Source: Aurelia coerulea
Lineage: Eukaryota > Cnidaria > Scyphozoa > Semaeostomeae > Ulmaridae
Length of the DNA stretch: 64,000 nt
Reading direction: 5' to 3'
NCBI GenBank assembly: GCA_039566865.1
Contig: CM076961.1
Span: forward strand, 627,501 to 691,500
Below are positions 23,801 through 33,746 of this stretch, one piece after another; positions within the stretch are counted from its first letter, which is position 1, and every line of letters begins with the position of its first letter. A program made the position numbers and the translations under genes. The notes below the pieces were generated by a model. The model did not search any database. It saw only the letters and a program-made list of their open reading frames with translations, and was not told where the DNA came from.

Positions 23801-26800
23801 ATTGGATGATTACTATGATTTCTCTGATGAGGATGAATACAATGCGCACAAGATCAGAAAAGAGGCAAGGAACAAGAAAAGAAAGAAATCACAAATCTCT
23901 GAGGGCATCGAAGCATATCAGTTATCAGCAAGACAGTTTTATGATTCATTTCCAAAGGTTGAAGAGGCTGAAGCACTCTTGAGTCAAATAATTTCCATGA
24001 GAAGTTGGATTTCGGATTTGTTCATTTCAACTTTAGAGAAATGTATGGGTCAAGTATTGCCACAACTTGTCTTTGAAAAAATCCTCAAGAATCTTGAGCA
24101 CCAATCAGGTCAGCTGCATATTAACATTGGTTACGTTGCAAAGACTGTGAAATTCATTGATGTAGAGAAATTGCGGATGAATGCGTTTTACATGGCCCTT
24201 CTGGATATTTACTCACTCTTCTTTGAAATCCTATTTCACAAGCATCATTTAACGGCTAATACAACTTTTCTGAAGGAGTATATCCAGAAGCTGTTTCAGG
24301 TGGCAATGCGTAAATTTGTGATGTTAGAGGAGCTTCATGCATGGTTATTAGGGAGTGATGAATGTGCTGCCGACAATGACAACCAAAGTGGGTTCATGTC
24401 TGGCGTGTTTCACTGCAAATTGCTGAAATCTTGCGGGAGAGATTTTGATTACTTGCAACCGCTAAATGAAGCCTTCACCACCTTTGATGGCAATCACTTG
24501 GCTGTTCTCATTCCAGGGGGAGTTAAAGAAGGCTGTGTCAAAATCTATGATGTTGATTCATATCACTGTGCTCTGTCACATAATTTGTTCAAAGATGAAG
24601 TCGCCCTTGGGATTGCATTGAAGGATGGTAAATTAGCACTCTTGCTGAAAAGAGGTCTTTCCTGCCGCTTGGAAATAATCAACTTTCTTGACAATTCAAA
24701 ATACCCAGCACTGAAACTAGATGTTGGAATATCACCCAGAGAAGCTATGAGGAGGATGAAGTTCGTTGAGTTTGAAGATCACAAACGATTGATTGCACAA
24801 TTCGCGGATGATGTGATTGTTATTGGTCTTGGAGCAGAATCCAAATCAAGTCCTGCTGTTATTAAGGTTAGTTGTCTTGAATTAAGAATAGACCTTTTTA
24901 CTTCTTAAAAAAGAGGTTTGGATCGAGCATCCAAATCTGGTAAATTTTGTTGAAAGAAATGGAAACACGACCCCCGTTTTTGATAGATACCTGCTAGCTG
25001 CGGCAAGAAGTTCCTTGGATCTCAGAACACTTTTCAAAGAGTTAGGCAACGATAGCTTTGCTCGAATTGACTTACGACTGGTTCAGTTTAAATACGTTAA
25101 CAAGTTTTTTTTGCCTGCTGGTCTTGTTTCTTAATATTTTCATTGGCAGATTTTGTAGTGTAACAGTGCAAGCATTACAAGGGTTTCATGTTGCGACTTT
25201 GCAAATCGAAGTTTGCGTTCTCAACCGTTGTTATTCAAATGAAAGAAAAGTCAACTAAAAATGAATGAAAATAACGAGAAACAAAGAAAAAAGACCAATA
25301 ACACTTGCCTGTATGCAAACTAAACTATGGCTAACTCACTTTGCACAAAGTAGTCGATAACAAACTCTCTGAAAAGTTTTGAGATCCGAAGCAACTTCAT
25401 ACCACAGCTAGCAGTGCATCCACTGAGAACGGGGGTCGTTCTTTCGTTTTCCTTCCCAATCTTTACCAGATTTGGACGCTTGATCCAAACCTCTTTTTTA
25501 AGAAGTAAAAAGGTCTAGTCTCAGAAAATTATAGGAACAGATGTTCTGTCAGGCCATCTACCATCACAAGATCTCTCATATCCATAGGAAGGAAAGACCT
25601 ATTAAAACCGGCTAATGAATCTAATCAAACATATCCGCAAGTGTGGAAGCACACTCAAAGTTCAATAGAAGTGCTACTGGACGTTTTTCAAGGAAATCAC
25701 TTTATGACAAAATCCCTAACAAGAATGACTGGTTCCAGTAAACTATAATTATTCATCTAAGTTTAATCTCCTTTTTCATAATGAAATTCTAATCAATGCA
25801 GATTTCATTAAAGGTATTATGTGCCTGCCAGTTAATACTGTGAACGCTGGGGGACTTAATTAATTTCAGAGACTCCAGGAGTGGCTTCAAAATGAGGGGG
25901 GGGGGCTTATTCACAAATTCAGATGACAATGATATAATTGATACTATATTTTGCGGGATCGACATGCAATTTTGCGAGTCATATCAACACAAGTTTGACA
26001 CCCAAACTATATGAAAATTTACCTGCAAACTTCTTGTTCAGCTAAGTAAATGGAACATCAATGGTAACCTTTGGCACTTGATATAAGTGGGGGGGTTTAC
26101 AAAAGAGGAGGGGCAGAATTGGGCTTTTACTGTACTTGGTAAAGTGTGTATGCAGTGGCCCTGGAAATTTTACTCCGGGTTTTCTCACCCAATGTGTTCG
26201 TTTCAGTTAGGCAATAGTGCTTGAAATCAGCAAGGAATTTGTGGTTGAATGAAATAATGAAATAAGAAGCTTTCCTTCAAAATTGTAGACCTACGAAGAA
26301 ATGGAGTTGCTGGCAGCCAAAGGACAGTATATCATAGCGCAAGACATCAATAGATCGGCCTCATTTACAGGGATTTCAACTGCCAAAGAAGTAGCTGAAA
26401 TAAAGAAGAAAGTGACAGGAATTAAAGTGTATGACATGAAGAAAGATGCGTTGCTGAAAGTGATCAAACAGCCTCAAGAACGAGACGAAAATATCTTAAT
26501 ACTCAACCGCAGTCAATGGTCTGCTACTATGGACACAGATCTGGACAGTTTCAAATTTCTACTTTGGAGTGACTCATTAGCACAATTGTGGGACATAAAT
26601 GATGAGGTTACGAAGTTGGACGATATTAATTTGGGTGATCGGGTGCGCAGTGGCCTTAAATTGGTGTTCTATAAGAATATCATTGCCGTGCTGAGCACTC
26701 AGAATAGTCATCATGATTCGAATTTTGACACTGTGAAGTTATCAGAGATCTTGTTCCATGACATCGAAACATCTCAAGTTTGCTACCATGAAACTTACCA

Positions 26801-28622
26801 TAGCACATTCGAAAAGCCTGCTTGTAATATCACAACCCCCGGTGGACATATATATGGGCTGCACATAGCAGAGAATATCCTGATATCAATGCATTCATCG
26901 TCAAACGGGGGTGAAGTCAGAATAAATAGATTTGATATGTCACATCAGAAGATGATTGGTATGGAATGTGCTGAGCTGATGAAAAAGAGAAGGGAGGAAG
27001 AACTGAAAAGGCAAATCAAAGAAGCTGAGAAAAAACGATCGAATGAAGAAAGAGCGAGGAAAAGGGAAGAGCTGCAACAGAAAAGGTATTTGTAGTTAAA
27101 GCACATATGTCATGAAGCTGATTGTTTATTACAAAGCACAGGATCGAGGCTGAATTTTCATTGCAATGAAAATTCATGAAACAGAAATAAAAAGTCACGA
27201 AACAATGGAATTCCACTCCAAAATTGTTTGTTGTATTGACCAATTGCTAACATGACATATGTGCTTTAAATATTGAATGCGATACCGGGTGAAAAAAAAA
27301 GTTGACACGTTTGGTGGGCTGTGGGATAAAAAGTACGTGTTCGATGCCCGAAACTGAAATGTTAATCTATCAGTAAATGGCTAACTTAGATACCAAAATT
27401 GTGTTTTGTAAAATCACTCATCTTTTTGACCCCAAAATAAGAAAAATGTTAGTAAGGGATTTGTATGGGAAAGAGTTCTTTTCTGATCCATAACTCACTT
27501 GCTATTGAAATAGAAGTTAAACACAATTTTCTGTTTCAAAAATAGGATTTATATGTCAATGAAAAGTCAATTATGTACAAGAATCCAACGTAGAATTCTC
27601 GTTTCCATACAAACCCGTTAACAGCATTTTCCTAATTTATGGGTTTATAAGATGAGTGATTTTACCAAATAAAGTTTTCACATCTAAGTTTGCCTTTGAC
27701 TAATAGATGAGCATTTTAGTTTCGAACATCGGCTGTGTACTTTTTATTTCAAAGCCCACCAAACGTGTTAACTTCTTTCACATCTAAGTTATCCTTTGGC
27801 TGATAGATTAATGTTTTACTTTTGAATATCGGCTGCGTACTTTTTATTTCACAGCCCACCAAACATGTTAACTTTTATTTCACTCATCGGGTACTGTTGC
27901 AGGATTCTCGATTTAACATGACTACAAAACTGCACAATTTTTGAGATTTTGCAATAAGTATTGGTAGAAATCTGAAATCTTCTGCAAAATAAAGTGGAGC
28001 ATAATGCCATGTTTGTTAGCTCACAAACAGAGTAAAACGTCACCAATTGAGAGCCAAATGCAAAGGAATGTTCCAGTTATTTTCAACAGGTTCAAAGTGG
28101 TTTTATCGGCTGTTATACTTGTAGCTATTTAAGGAATTTAACTATGCCGAAAGTTAAGAGATCAATTGAGATGATCCCTAACATGTATTACTCTTGCAGG
28201 CTCGAGAAGAAACGAAAACAAGAAATACTTCGTAAGGAATAACTTGTGGCTATTTAAGAATTTTATCCATGCCGAAAGTTAAGAGATCAGTTGGGATGAT
28301 CCCTAACATGTATTACTCTTGCAGGCTCGAGAAGAAACGGAAACAAAAGAGCGCCCAACGAAAGTATCGAGAAAAAGCTGAAAAGGCAGACAAGCTTCGC
28401 AATTTGACACAATCGGGTGTTTACGTCATAGGAGAAGTGAGCGAATGGAGAGGATCGTATGGGTTCCTGGAAATTGCTGGATTTGGCAGTGCATTTGTAC
28501 ACATTACTGACATTCATGGTAGACCGTTCTTAACACCTGGGTGTAGGATTCATTGCCAGTTACAAGAACAGGTGGGCCATCCGCGACCCAAGGCTGTTAA
28601 TGCAAGCCTGATGCGCTATTGA
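20865..28622 (+). CDS. Unrecognised 918-aa protein with cold-shock-like C-terminal domain
   Basis: Six exons: 20865-20963, 22554-22777, 23152-23225, 23602-24866, 26289-27085, 28325-28622. Every junction has GT-AG borders and keeps the frame. I do not recognise the protein as a whole. Residues 1-33 are rich in Asp, Glu and Tyr; 108-180 is charged and ends in a dense Asp/Glu cluster (DDEDS, DEDEY). Residues of roughly 380-790 contain short strand-rich stretches (for example VKIYDVDSYHCALS and FLLWSDSLAQLWDI) that resemble propeller blades, but no complete WD signature. Residues about 775-843 form a basic coiled coil (KKRREEELKRQ, KREELQQKR). Residues 851-918 look like a cold-shock/S1-type OB fold, with GEVSEWRGSYGFLEI and AFVHITDI in the RNP1 and RNP2 positions, so RNA or single-stranded nucleic acid binding is plausible. 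Two consecutive ATGs start the frame; the first was chosen. Confidence 0.85.
21610..21733. mobile_element. Mutator-like MITE with 9-bp target duplication
   Basis: In intron 1 of the 918-residue gene. The 9-bp repeat TCTGGAAAA (21,601-21,609 and 21,734-21,742) flanks inverted ends TACCCTGGATCAGAGTATTT and its complement. The 124-bp element has no coding capacity. A 9-bp duplication is typical of Mutator-like elements. Confidence 0.88.
22120..22310. repeat. Dispersed repeat copy in intron 1
   Basis: Shares GGCTTCTCTAT, TTTCTTTGGCTATC and the CACTTTGCAAATGCGA-type end with 23,410-23,590 in intron 3 of the same gene. The nature of the repeat is not determined. Confidence 0.5.
23400..23590. repeat. 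Dispersed repeat copy in intron 3
   Basis: Second copy of the repeat in intron 1 (22,120-22,310), with GGCTTCTCTATTAATAGAGC and TTTCTTTGGCTATCTATTG. It ends shortly before the acceptor of exon 4. Confidence 0.5.
24891..25515. mobile_element. Long foldback element, TA-flanked, about 625 bp
   Basis: Lies in intron 4 of the 918-residue gene, 24 nt after the donor. The arms are about 160 bp and nearly complementary. They start GACCTTTTTACTTCTTAAAA and include AGAGGTTTGGATC, CCAAATCTGGTAAA and ACGACCCCCGTT on both sides. TA flanks each end. The first bases match the small TA-GACCTTTTAGC MITEs, so it may be a larger relative. No transposase is visible in the roughly 300-bp loop. Confidence 0.88.
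25871..26142. mobile_element. Reverse copy of the AAGCCCCC element
   Basis: In intron 4. Reads GGGGGGGGGCTTATTCACAA, GGTAACCTTTGGCACTTGAT and TTGGGCTTTTACTG, the complement of the arrangement at 1,956-2,351. Confidence 0.5.
27100..27265. mobile_element. TTAA-flanked MITE, copy 1 (166 bp)
   Basis: Starts 15 nt after the donor of exon 5. TTAA lies on both sides of inverted ends AGCACATATGTCATG and CATGACATATGTGCT. The interior ATTCATGAAACAGAAAT and AAAAGTCACGAAACAATGGA is shared with the copy at 35,350. TTAA targets are typical of piggyBac and Kolobok elements; which of the two is not decided here. Confidence 0.85.
27284..27892. mobile_element. Foldback element, about 610 bp, with duplicated right arm
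   Basis: In intron 5. Inverted arms share TTTGGTGGGCTGTG, ATAAAAAGTACG and TTAATCTATCAG. The right arm is present twice in tandem (about 27,690-27,780 and 27,783-27,875; unit about 93 bp), starting CATCTAAGTT each time. It is non-coding. Confidence 0.75.
28117..28241 (+). repeat. 125-bp tandem duplication of the last-exon acceptor
   Basis: This copy matches 28,242-28,366 at almost every base and includes a full acceptor (ATTACTCTTGCAG) and the first codons of the last exon (LEKKRKQ). If used, the frame continues EILRKE and stops at 28,239-28,241, giving a protein without the cold-shock-like domain. A GTAAGG follows at 28,231, but inclusion of the resulting 31-nt mini-exon would break the downstream frame. 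It is therefore either an alternative terminal exon or an unused duplicate. Confidence 0.85.
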
Positions 28623-28878
28623 TTTAAACAAGAGAAAAATGAACGTTGCATAGGCCTATGCAAGGCAACTGCGCACACACTCGTCTTGCAAATGAAGAAC
28701 AACTGAGGAGATCTCTAACTGAATATTTGCAATGACTATGTCACAGATTACAAGAGTATGTAAGTTCTTTGATATTTTAACAACTTTAAAAAGCTTTAAA
28801 GAAATATGTGACATTGATATCGGCACACAAAACAACTGCAAGGCTGAATTGAGTTTGTTAGTTAGCTTTATTGTCTGC

Positions 28879-28955
28879 GTCCCTCATTTCCCTGTGCTCT
28901 TTAACTCAAATGATCTCGTCGATCGCATTATTGTCTTTATAGGGAAACAAGGGAC
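28879..28955. mobile_element. Small palindromic element, GTCCCTTG family
   Basis: Ends GTCCCTCATTTCCC and GGGAAACAAGGGAC are inverted, with CTGTGCTCTTTAACTC inside. Related copies lie at 2,854, 46,951, 47,416 and 54,875. Confidence 0.65.
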
Positions 28956-29044
28956 TTAGAAATCGGTCTATATATTAGTTATAATGCGTAGTTCTTTTGT
29001 TGGGAATATGGATTGTCAGTCCTTTTACATAATGTTTTTTTTAT

Positions 29045-29185
29045 CAGTGGCGGACACTTGAAGGGCGAGGGGGTGCGATCGCCCCTAATTTTGGTTGGAA
29101 CAAAGATCTTTGGTTTGAAAACAATAGAAATGAACAATGATATTTAGCTTCACCTCCCCAATATTTGGCAAAGTGTTCGCCACTA
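29045..29185. mobile_element. hAT-type MITE, second copy
   Basis: Ends CAGTGGCGGACACTT and AAGTGTTCGCCACT, with GGGTGCGATCGCCCC and CAAAGATCTTTG inside. These match, in opposite orientation, the element at 20,311. The target duplication is no longer clear. Confidence 0.75.
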
Positions 29186-29893
29186 TGTTAATAGGAGTGT
29201 ACAGATTCATTCTTCCAATTTTTTTCCCTATCAAATCTAAACCGCTAAGAAGTACAAAATACAACTCAACTGTGCCAATCATAGCGGAAAAAACACAAGG
29301 TCATCAAGTTTCGACAATGACTGGCACGAAGCTAGAATGGAAGCAAATCTAGATTCTTCTGGTATGGGAAGTTGACCAGATACAAAGGATAGACCAAATT
29401 TAGAAAGCCCCAAGATAGAAAAATTTCTAACAAACTTGACGGAATATTTTCATGAAATTTGTATGGCACTAAATGCAACATGAAATACATCTGCTGAGTA
29501 AAAATCAGTTCATTATTAGCTGTAGTTACAGAGAAATGATGTTTTTGAAACAGATGAGATCGCAAAAATGACTGTAACAAAACCTAATAATCAAAGGCCT
29601 AACTTGAGCAAAGAAAGTGTCCAATACGAGACATTTTCTCTCTTGAATCTTGCACTACTTTGCTACCACCTCCAATCGCATCTTTTTACATGAAAATATT
29701 TGATAGATTCTAGAAAAATAATCAGTACATTATAATATGCTGCCAAAGAATGAGAGGTACTGAAAAAGGGTGATCGAAAAAGGCCACGTATGGGAAATTT
29801 GCGATTGTATCAAATCTTGTGTTACGCACGGACCATGCTATGGTGTCCTACAAAAAAGCTACATTCAGTTCTTTCAACATTACCAAGATCAGT
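29186..29893. other. Gene-free spacer
   Basis: No supported exon or repeat seen. Confidence 0.4.
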
Positions 29894-29897
29894 TTAA

Positions 29898-30093
29898 AGG
29901 CAGTCTGTCACACATCTGATTGGATGATAATGACAATACAAAGGATTAGAGAATTGAATGGCTGCTGATCCTACTGACTTTGTACGGCCGTAGAAAGTGA
30001 TAACGATCAGCTCTCTTTTATTCTAGATACACAGATTCACAAAGGAGTAACTCTGCCTTTATTGCAGCCAATCAGATACGTGACAGACTGCCT
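29898..30093. mobile_element. TTAA-flanked MITE, 196 bp
   Basis: TTAA at 29,894-29,897 and 30,094-30,097 flanks inverted ends AGGCAGTCTGTCACACATCT and AGATACGTGACAGACTGCCT. CTGATTGG and CCAATCAG continue the pairing. It is a different family from the TTAA elements at 27,100 and 35,350. Confidence 0.88.
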
Positions 30094-30358
30094 TTAACCT
30101 AGGAAATTACAAAAACATTATGCGCAAGCAAATTATTCAATAAATCAGAAAATGTGTTGATGGGCTATTGTGGATGATTAGTGATTTTGGTGACAATGGT
30201 TGTTGCGATATTCTTTATTCAAATCCTCATTTCTCTGTATTTACTGCTGATGATAAGCTGATTTTTCCTGAATAGGTGTGTTTTATGGTGTACTTAGTGC
30301 CATATAATTTTCGTTAAAATTTTACGTTCAAAAAGTTTTTCAGAGATTTTCTATGGTA

Positions 30359-30767
30359 CAGTAAATCCCCGCATATAAGAACCTACTTTTTTTGAGAGCT
30401 AGGCTGAAATAGGTTCTTATTTTAAAGGTACTAAGACAAATTTCAAGGTATAACGGTTCTGAAGAGTGCCTTGCGTAGGCCATTTTAGAACCTTCGCCAG
30501 CGATTTTCAGCCCTATTATTCGTTTTAGCAAGGTTATAATATATCCAATAACCAATGCTAAGCTTTCAAACTGCAGGGGAGGAGATTCAAACCTTAAAAG
30601 CCCATTGGGACAAAAATGAACTTAATAATGACAATCCAAAATCAACTTTGCTACCCCTGCTATAAGAGCATATTTTTCATTAGGTTCTTAATTACAAGGT
30701 GCATAATTTAGGAAAAGCAGCCTATAGGTTCTTATTTTTGTCGGTTCTTATATGCGGGGATTTACTT
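30359..30767. mobile_element. TA-flanked element with CAGTAAATCCCCGCATATAA ends
   Basis: Inverted ends CAGTAAATCCCCGCATATAA and TTATATGCGGGGATTTACT enclose about 409 bp with several TAGGTTCTTAT motifs. TA flanks both ends. The CAGTA end with a TA target suggests a pogo/Tigger or other Tc1/mariner derivative. No transposase. A second copy begins at 63,906. Confidence 0.85.
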
Positions 30768-31440
30768 TAGTGGATACTTTTTTTGTGCACCCGTTAGTTA
30801 CCATTGAAATGGACAAGTTCAATGCACTAACCTTCTTTCTTTTGGTTTTAATCGATAGAACCAAGATTATATGCCTCCATTTGAAACTAAAATATGTCCC
30901 AAAGTAGATGGCAACTGAGATTTTCCATAACGATGTTTTACTACTGCAAAACTCTTCAATCAACAGCCTGTACATTTTTGTAGCTTCTTGACGACAAGCT
31001 TTTGATTTCCAAGAAGAAATGACATTTGCAATATTTACGTAGAAATATTTCGTTGGGCTTTTGGTAAATGTTCTGTTCAGTAATTGGTTTATTTGTAGCA
31101 ATTAGGTTTCCTCTGTGTTGTGTTCTGTTAGATTTTATAAAAATTTGAATAATTTGACGAACAAATCGATGAGTTGTACTTGAAAAGAAGAAAAAATGGA
31201 TTTCCATAGCGTCACCTAGTTGTCTTTTTTTGCTGATTTGTGAATCTAAAAGGAATACAGGGTGTCCCAAAGGAATTGCTCGACATTTGATCTGAAGTTA
31301 AACGAATAGCGATATAATGAATGGAATCTATGATGAGATAGCCCCGTTGCTTAAGATCGATTTTGGTCACCAAAATCATGCATTTCCGCCAAACAGTCAC
31401 GGAGCTACAAGCTTTTAAAGTTCAAGTTTGTGTGAAAGTG
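30768..31440. other. Gene-free spacer
   Basis: Minus-strand open frames near 30,748-31,270 show no family match or coding signature. Nothing else is seen. Confidence 0.35.
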
Positions 31441-31442
31441 GA

Positions 31443-31569
31443 CTTGCTCCAAGTGTACTCCTCTGACGCTCCTCTGATCCATCCCCCTCTTTTCTTTTTT
31501 TCTTTTTTTTTTCTCATTTTATTTCTCTTTCTCTCCGGGATGGATCAGAGGAGTAGACTTGGAGCAAGG
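31443..31569. mobile_element. Small inverted-repeat element with pyrimidine-rich loop
   Basis: Arms CTTGCTCCAAGTGTACTCC and GGAGTAGACTTGGAGCAAG pair and continue into GATCCATCC/GGATGGATC. The left arm contains an extra 11 bases because CTCCTCTG is repeated. The loop is a long CT/T tract. Confidence 0.75.
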
Positions 31570-31571
31570 TC

Positions 31572-32136
31572 AGTGTGAAAGGTGATGCCAGAGGCTTCTC
31601 GATAGCATTTGTAGTGAATGTAAAATGGGGCTATCGTTTGTTGTGTTTCTCGAAATTTCACGGCAAATTTCTTATCGATTTTTGCACGCCGTCAAGTTGC
31701 AAACAAGGTTCCTTGCGATCTCTCGAAAATTTTCCTTTTCTTTGGAGCCGAAGGTTGCATTTCGGATATGCCTTGAAAGTCTGCTGTTTTGAGAAAACCC
31801 AAAAACGCGACAATGTCTGCCGAAAACAGAAACAGAAGAACCCAAATTGCAATATTATTCTGAAATCACAGATCTCAACTTTGTCAAGAGAGACGCAAAA
31901 GGGAAGGCGAATTCCATTTCTGCCAACTTGCAAGCTCTACCGCTTCTCGAAGAATATCGCAAAAAGTGCCTTCACAATGGGTATCGTGCCTGCATGAAGC
32001 TGAGGCGGTCTAAGGAAAAGTTCAATTTGAATAAACTCGTCGTGTTGTAGAAAATTTCTGACAATCTTGGGTTTTCACCGATCGAAAATAGGCTAAAATC
32101 ATTACACAGCTTTTTACGACATCCCAAGCTGACCTC
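31572..32136. other. Open frames of uncertain status
   Basis: Two overlapping plus-strand frames (31,575-31,997 and 31,847-32,050) are open, but I recognise no domain. The second ends in a basic, Leu-containing stretch. No splice context ties them to the discoidin gene downstream. They may be old repeat-derived sequence. Confidence 0.2.
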
Positions 32137-32425
32137 GTAGCTGCATAAGCTGTGGGCCTAGCAACTATGAACTATATTCCCTGAAAACCCTTGGACGGCA
32201 TTGTCGACAACATGGCTGCATAAGCTGTAGGCCTAACAACAATGTTCCTCGAAAACCCTTGGACGGCCTTATCGACAACATGGCTGCATAAGCTGTAGGC
32301 CTAACAACAATGTTCCCTGAAAACCCTTGGACGGCCTTATCGACAACATGGCTGCATAAGCTGTAGGCCTAACAACGATGTTCCCTGAAAACCCTTGGAC
32401 GGCCTTATCGACACCATGGCTGCAT
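32137..32425. repeat. Tandem repeat, 69-bp unit, about 4 copies
   Basis: The unit GGCTGCATAAGCTGTAGGCC followed by CTGAAAACCCTTGGACGGC recurs at about 69-bp spacing. The first unit is more diverged. It ends about 410 bp upstream of the discoidin-gene start codon. Confidence 0.9.
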
Positions 32426-32835
32426 TCTCTTTCCTATTATTTACGCATTCACGTGACTTGCTCGCTAACTAGGTTCGATTGTTCTGTCTTGAAGTGCGCA
32501 ACCTGTTTCGAATGCTACACAACACAAAAGTTTGATCATAAGGTCAATGAATAGCATGATCGCTATTCGACTTGTGTCCACGCCTCGCAAATTCCGCGTA
32601 CCGTTTACGTTGACGTAATTAAACTTGCTTATAAGCTAGTCTGTATTCAAATCAAAATAAGACGACTTATCTAATTACGATTTACGAGATTTTTTGCGAT
32701 TTTACGAGCATTTGAAGACTTGTTTTGTTTGCAGATTTATTTTGAGGAGCATTGACAAGCAGTTTGGAAGATTTTCAGGGATTTTGTTTTCGCAGCCGAT
32801 GTGAAATATCGAATGATTTTAACTGGTTGTATATA

Positions 32836-33711
32836 ATGGAGCGATTTCCATTTTGGTTAACGGCCTACCTGTTTTTACTTGCAATTAATTTTGCATATTC
32901 AAAGCCTGCACCTAAAGAACGTGAGTAATTTTGTTTTTGATTCGTTTGGAGAATCTTAATTTAGGTTCATCTAAGATTGATGTTAGATGCGAATGTTTGC
33001 GAATTCAGAAAATGGAAAGTCTTACATGAGCAATATTGCTTTATCGCAAACTTCACTTGTGACATTATCTTTGAGATTGGTTGTAAAACAGAGCTACTGC
33101 TAAGATATTTACGTTGAAATATCATGTATGCAAAGAGCAACATAGGAAAAACTAGTAAATAAGGTAAAATATAAGCACGACCTTTCGAGCATAGCCAATT
33201 GGCTTGATAACGGTCAATGCTGGAAACGTCGTGCTTATTTCAATTCGCATCAAGTGCTTAATATATTTTATTGTATTGCTTTATTTACTTATTTATTTTT
33301 GTGCAATTGCACTACTCGCAACAAGAAGATATTTTTGAGCTATAAAGGAAACTTGAAGCATTCTACAAATGTTCATCATTCCATATTTAACTTGTTACGT
33401 GCTACGAATTACGAAAACTCGGCAATCAAATTTCTTTGCTATATACTTGGGTATATATGTTGGTGGGTAGAAACTTTTTCCTGGCAGGAACCGGGGGCAC
33501 TGGGGCAAGTGCCCCCAAGATTTGGCAATAAACAAAGAAGTGCCTTTTTTATTTTCAAGAAGTGCCGCTTTTGCTTAATGAAAAAGTGCCCCTTAAGTGT
33601 CATGCCCCCAAGTTTGAAATGCTTTCTACGTCCCTGATTTCAGTATGTCTGAAACTCAAATTTGGTCTAAGCGGAAAAGATGAATCGACACCGCAATAGT
33701 TGAACTAACAG

Positions 33712-33746
<35 letters not shown>

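Noticed and set aside
23722..23982. Met/Ile/Arg-rich alternative frame
   Set aside because: Shadow of the Asp/Glu-rich exon 4 of the 918-residue gene in another frame.
31575..32050. Two overlapping open frames before the discoidin gene
   Set aside because: No family match, no consistent splice sites and overlap in different frames; kept only as an uncertain region.
33254..33637. 127-codon frame and the upstream part of the frame starting at 33,796 as coding
   Set aside because: Both lie in intron 1 of the discoidin gene; the coding exon starts only at the acceptor at 33,974.
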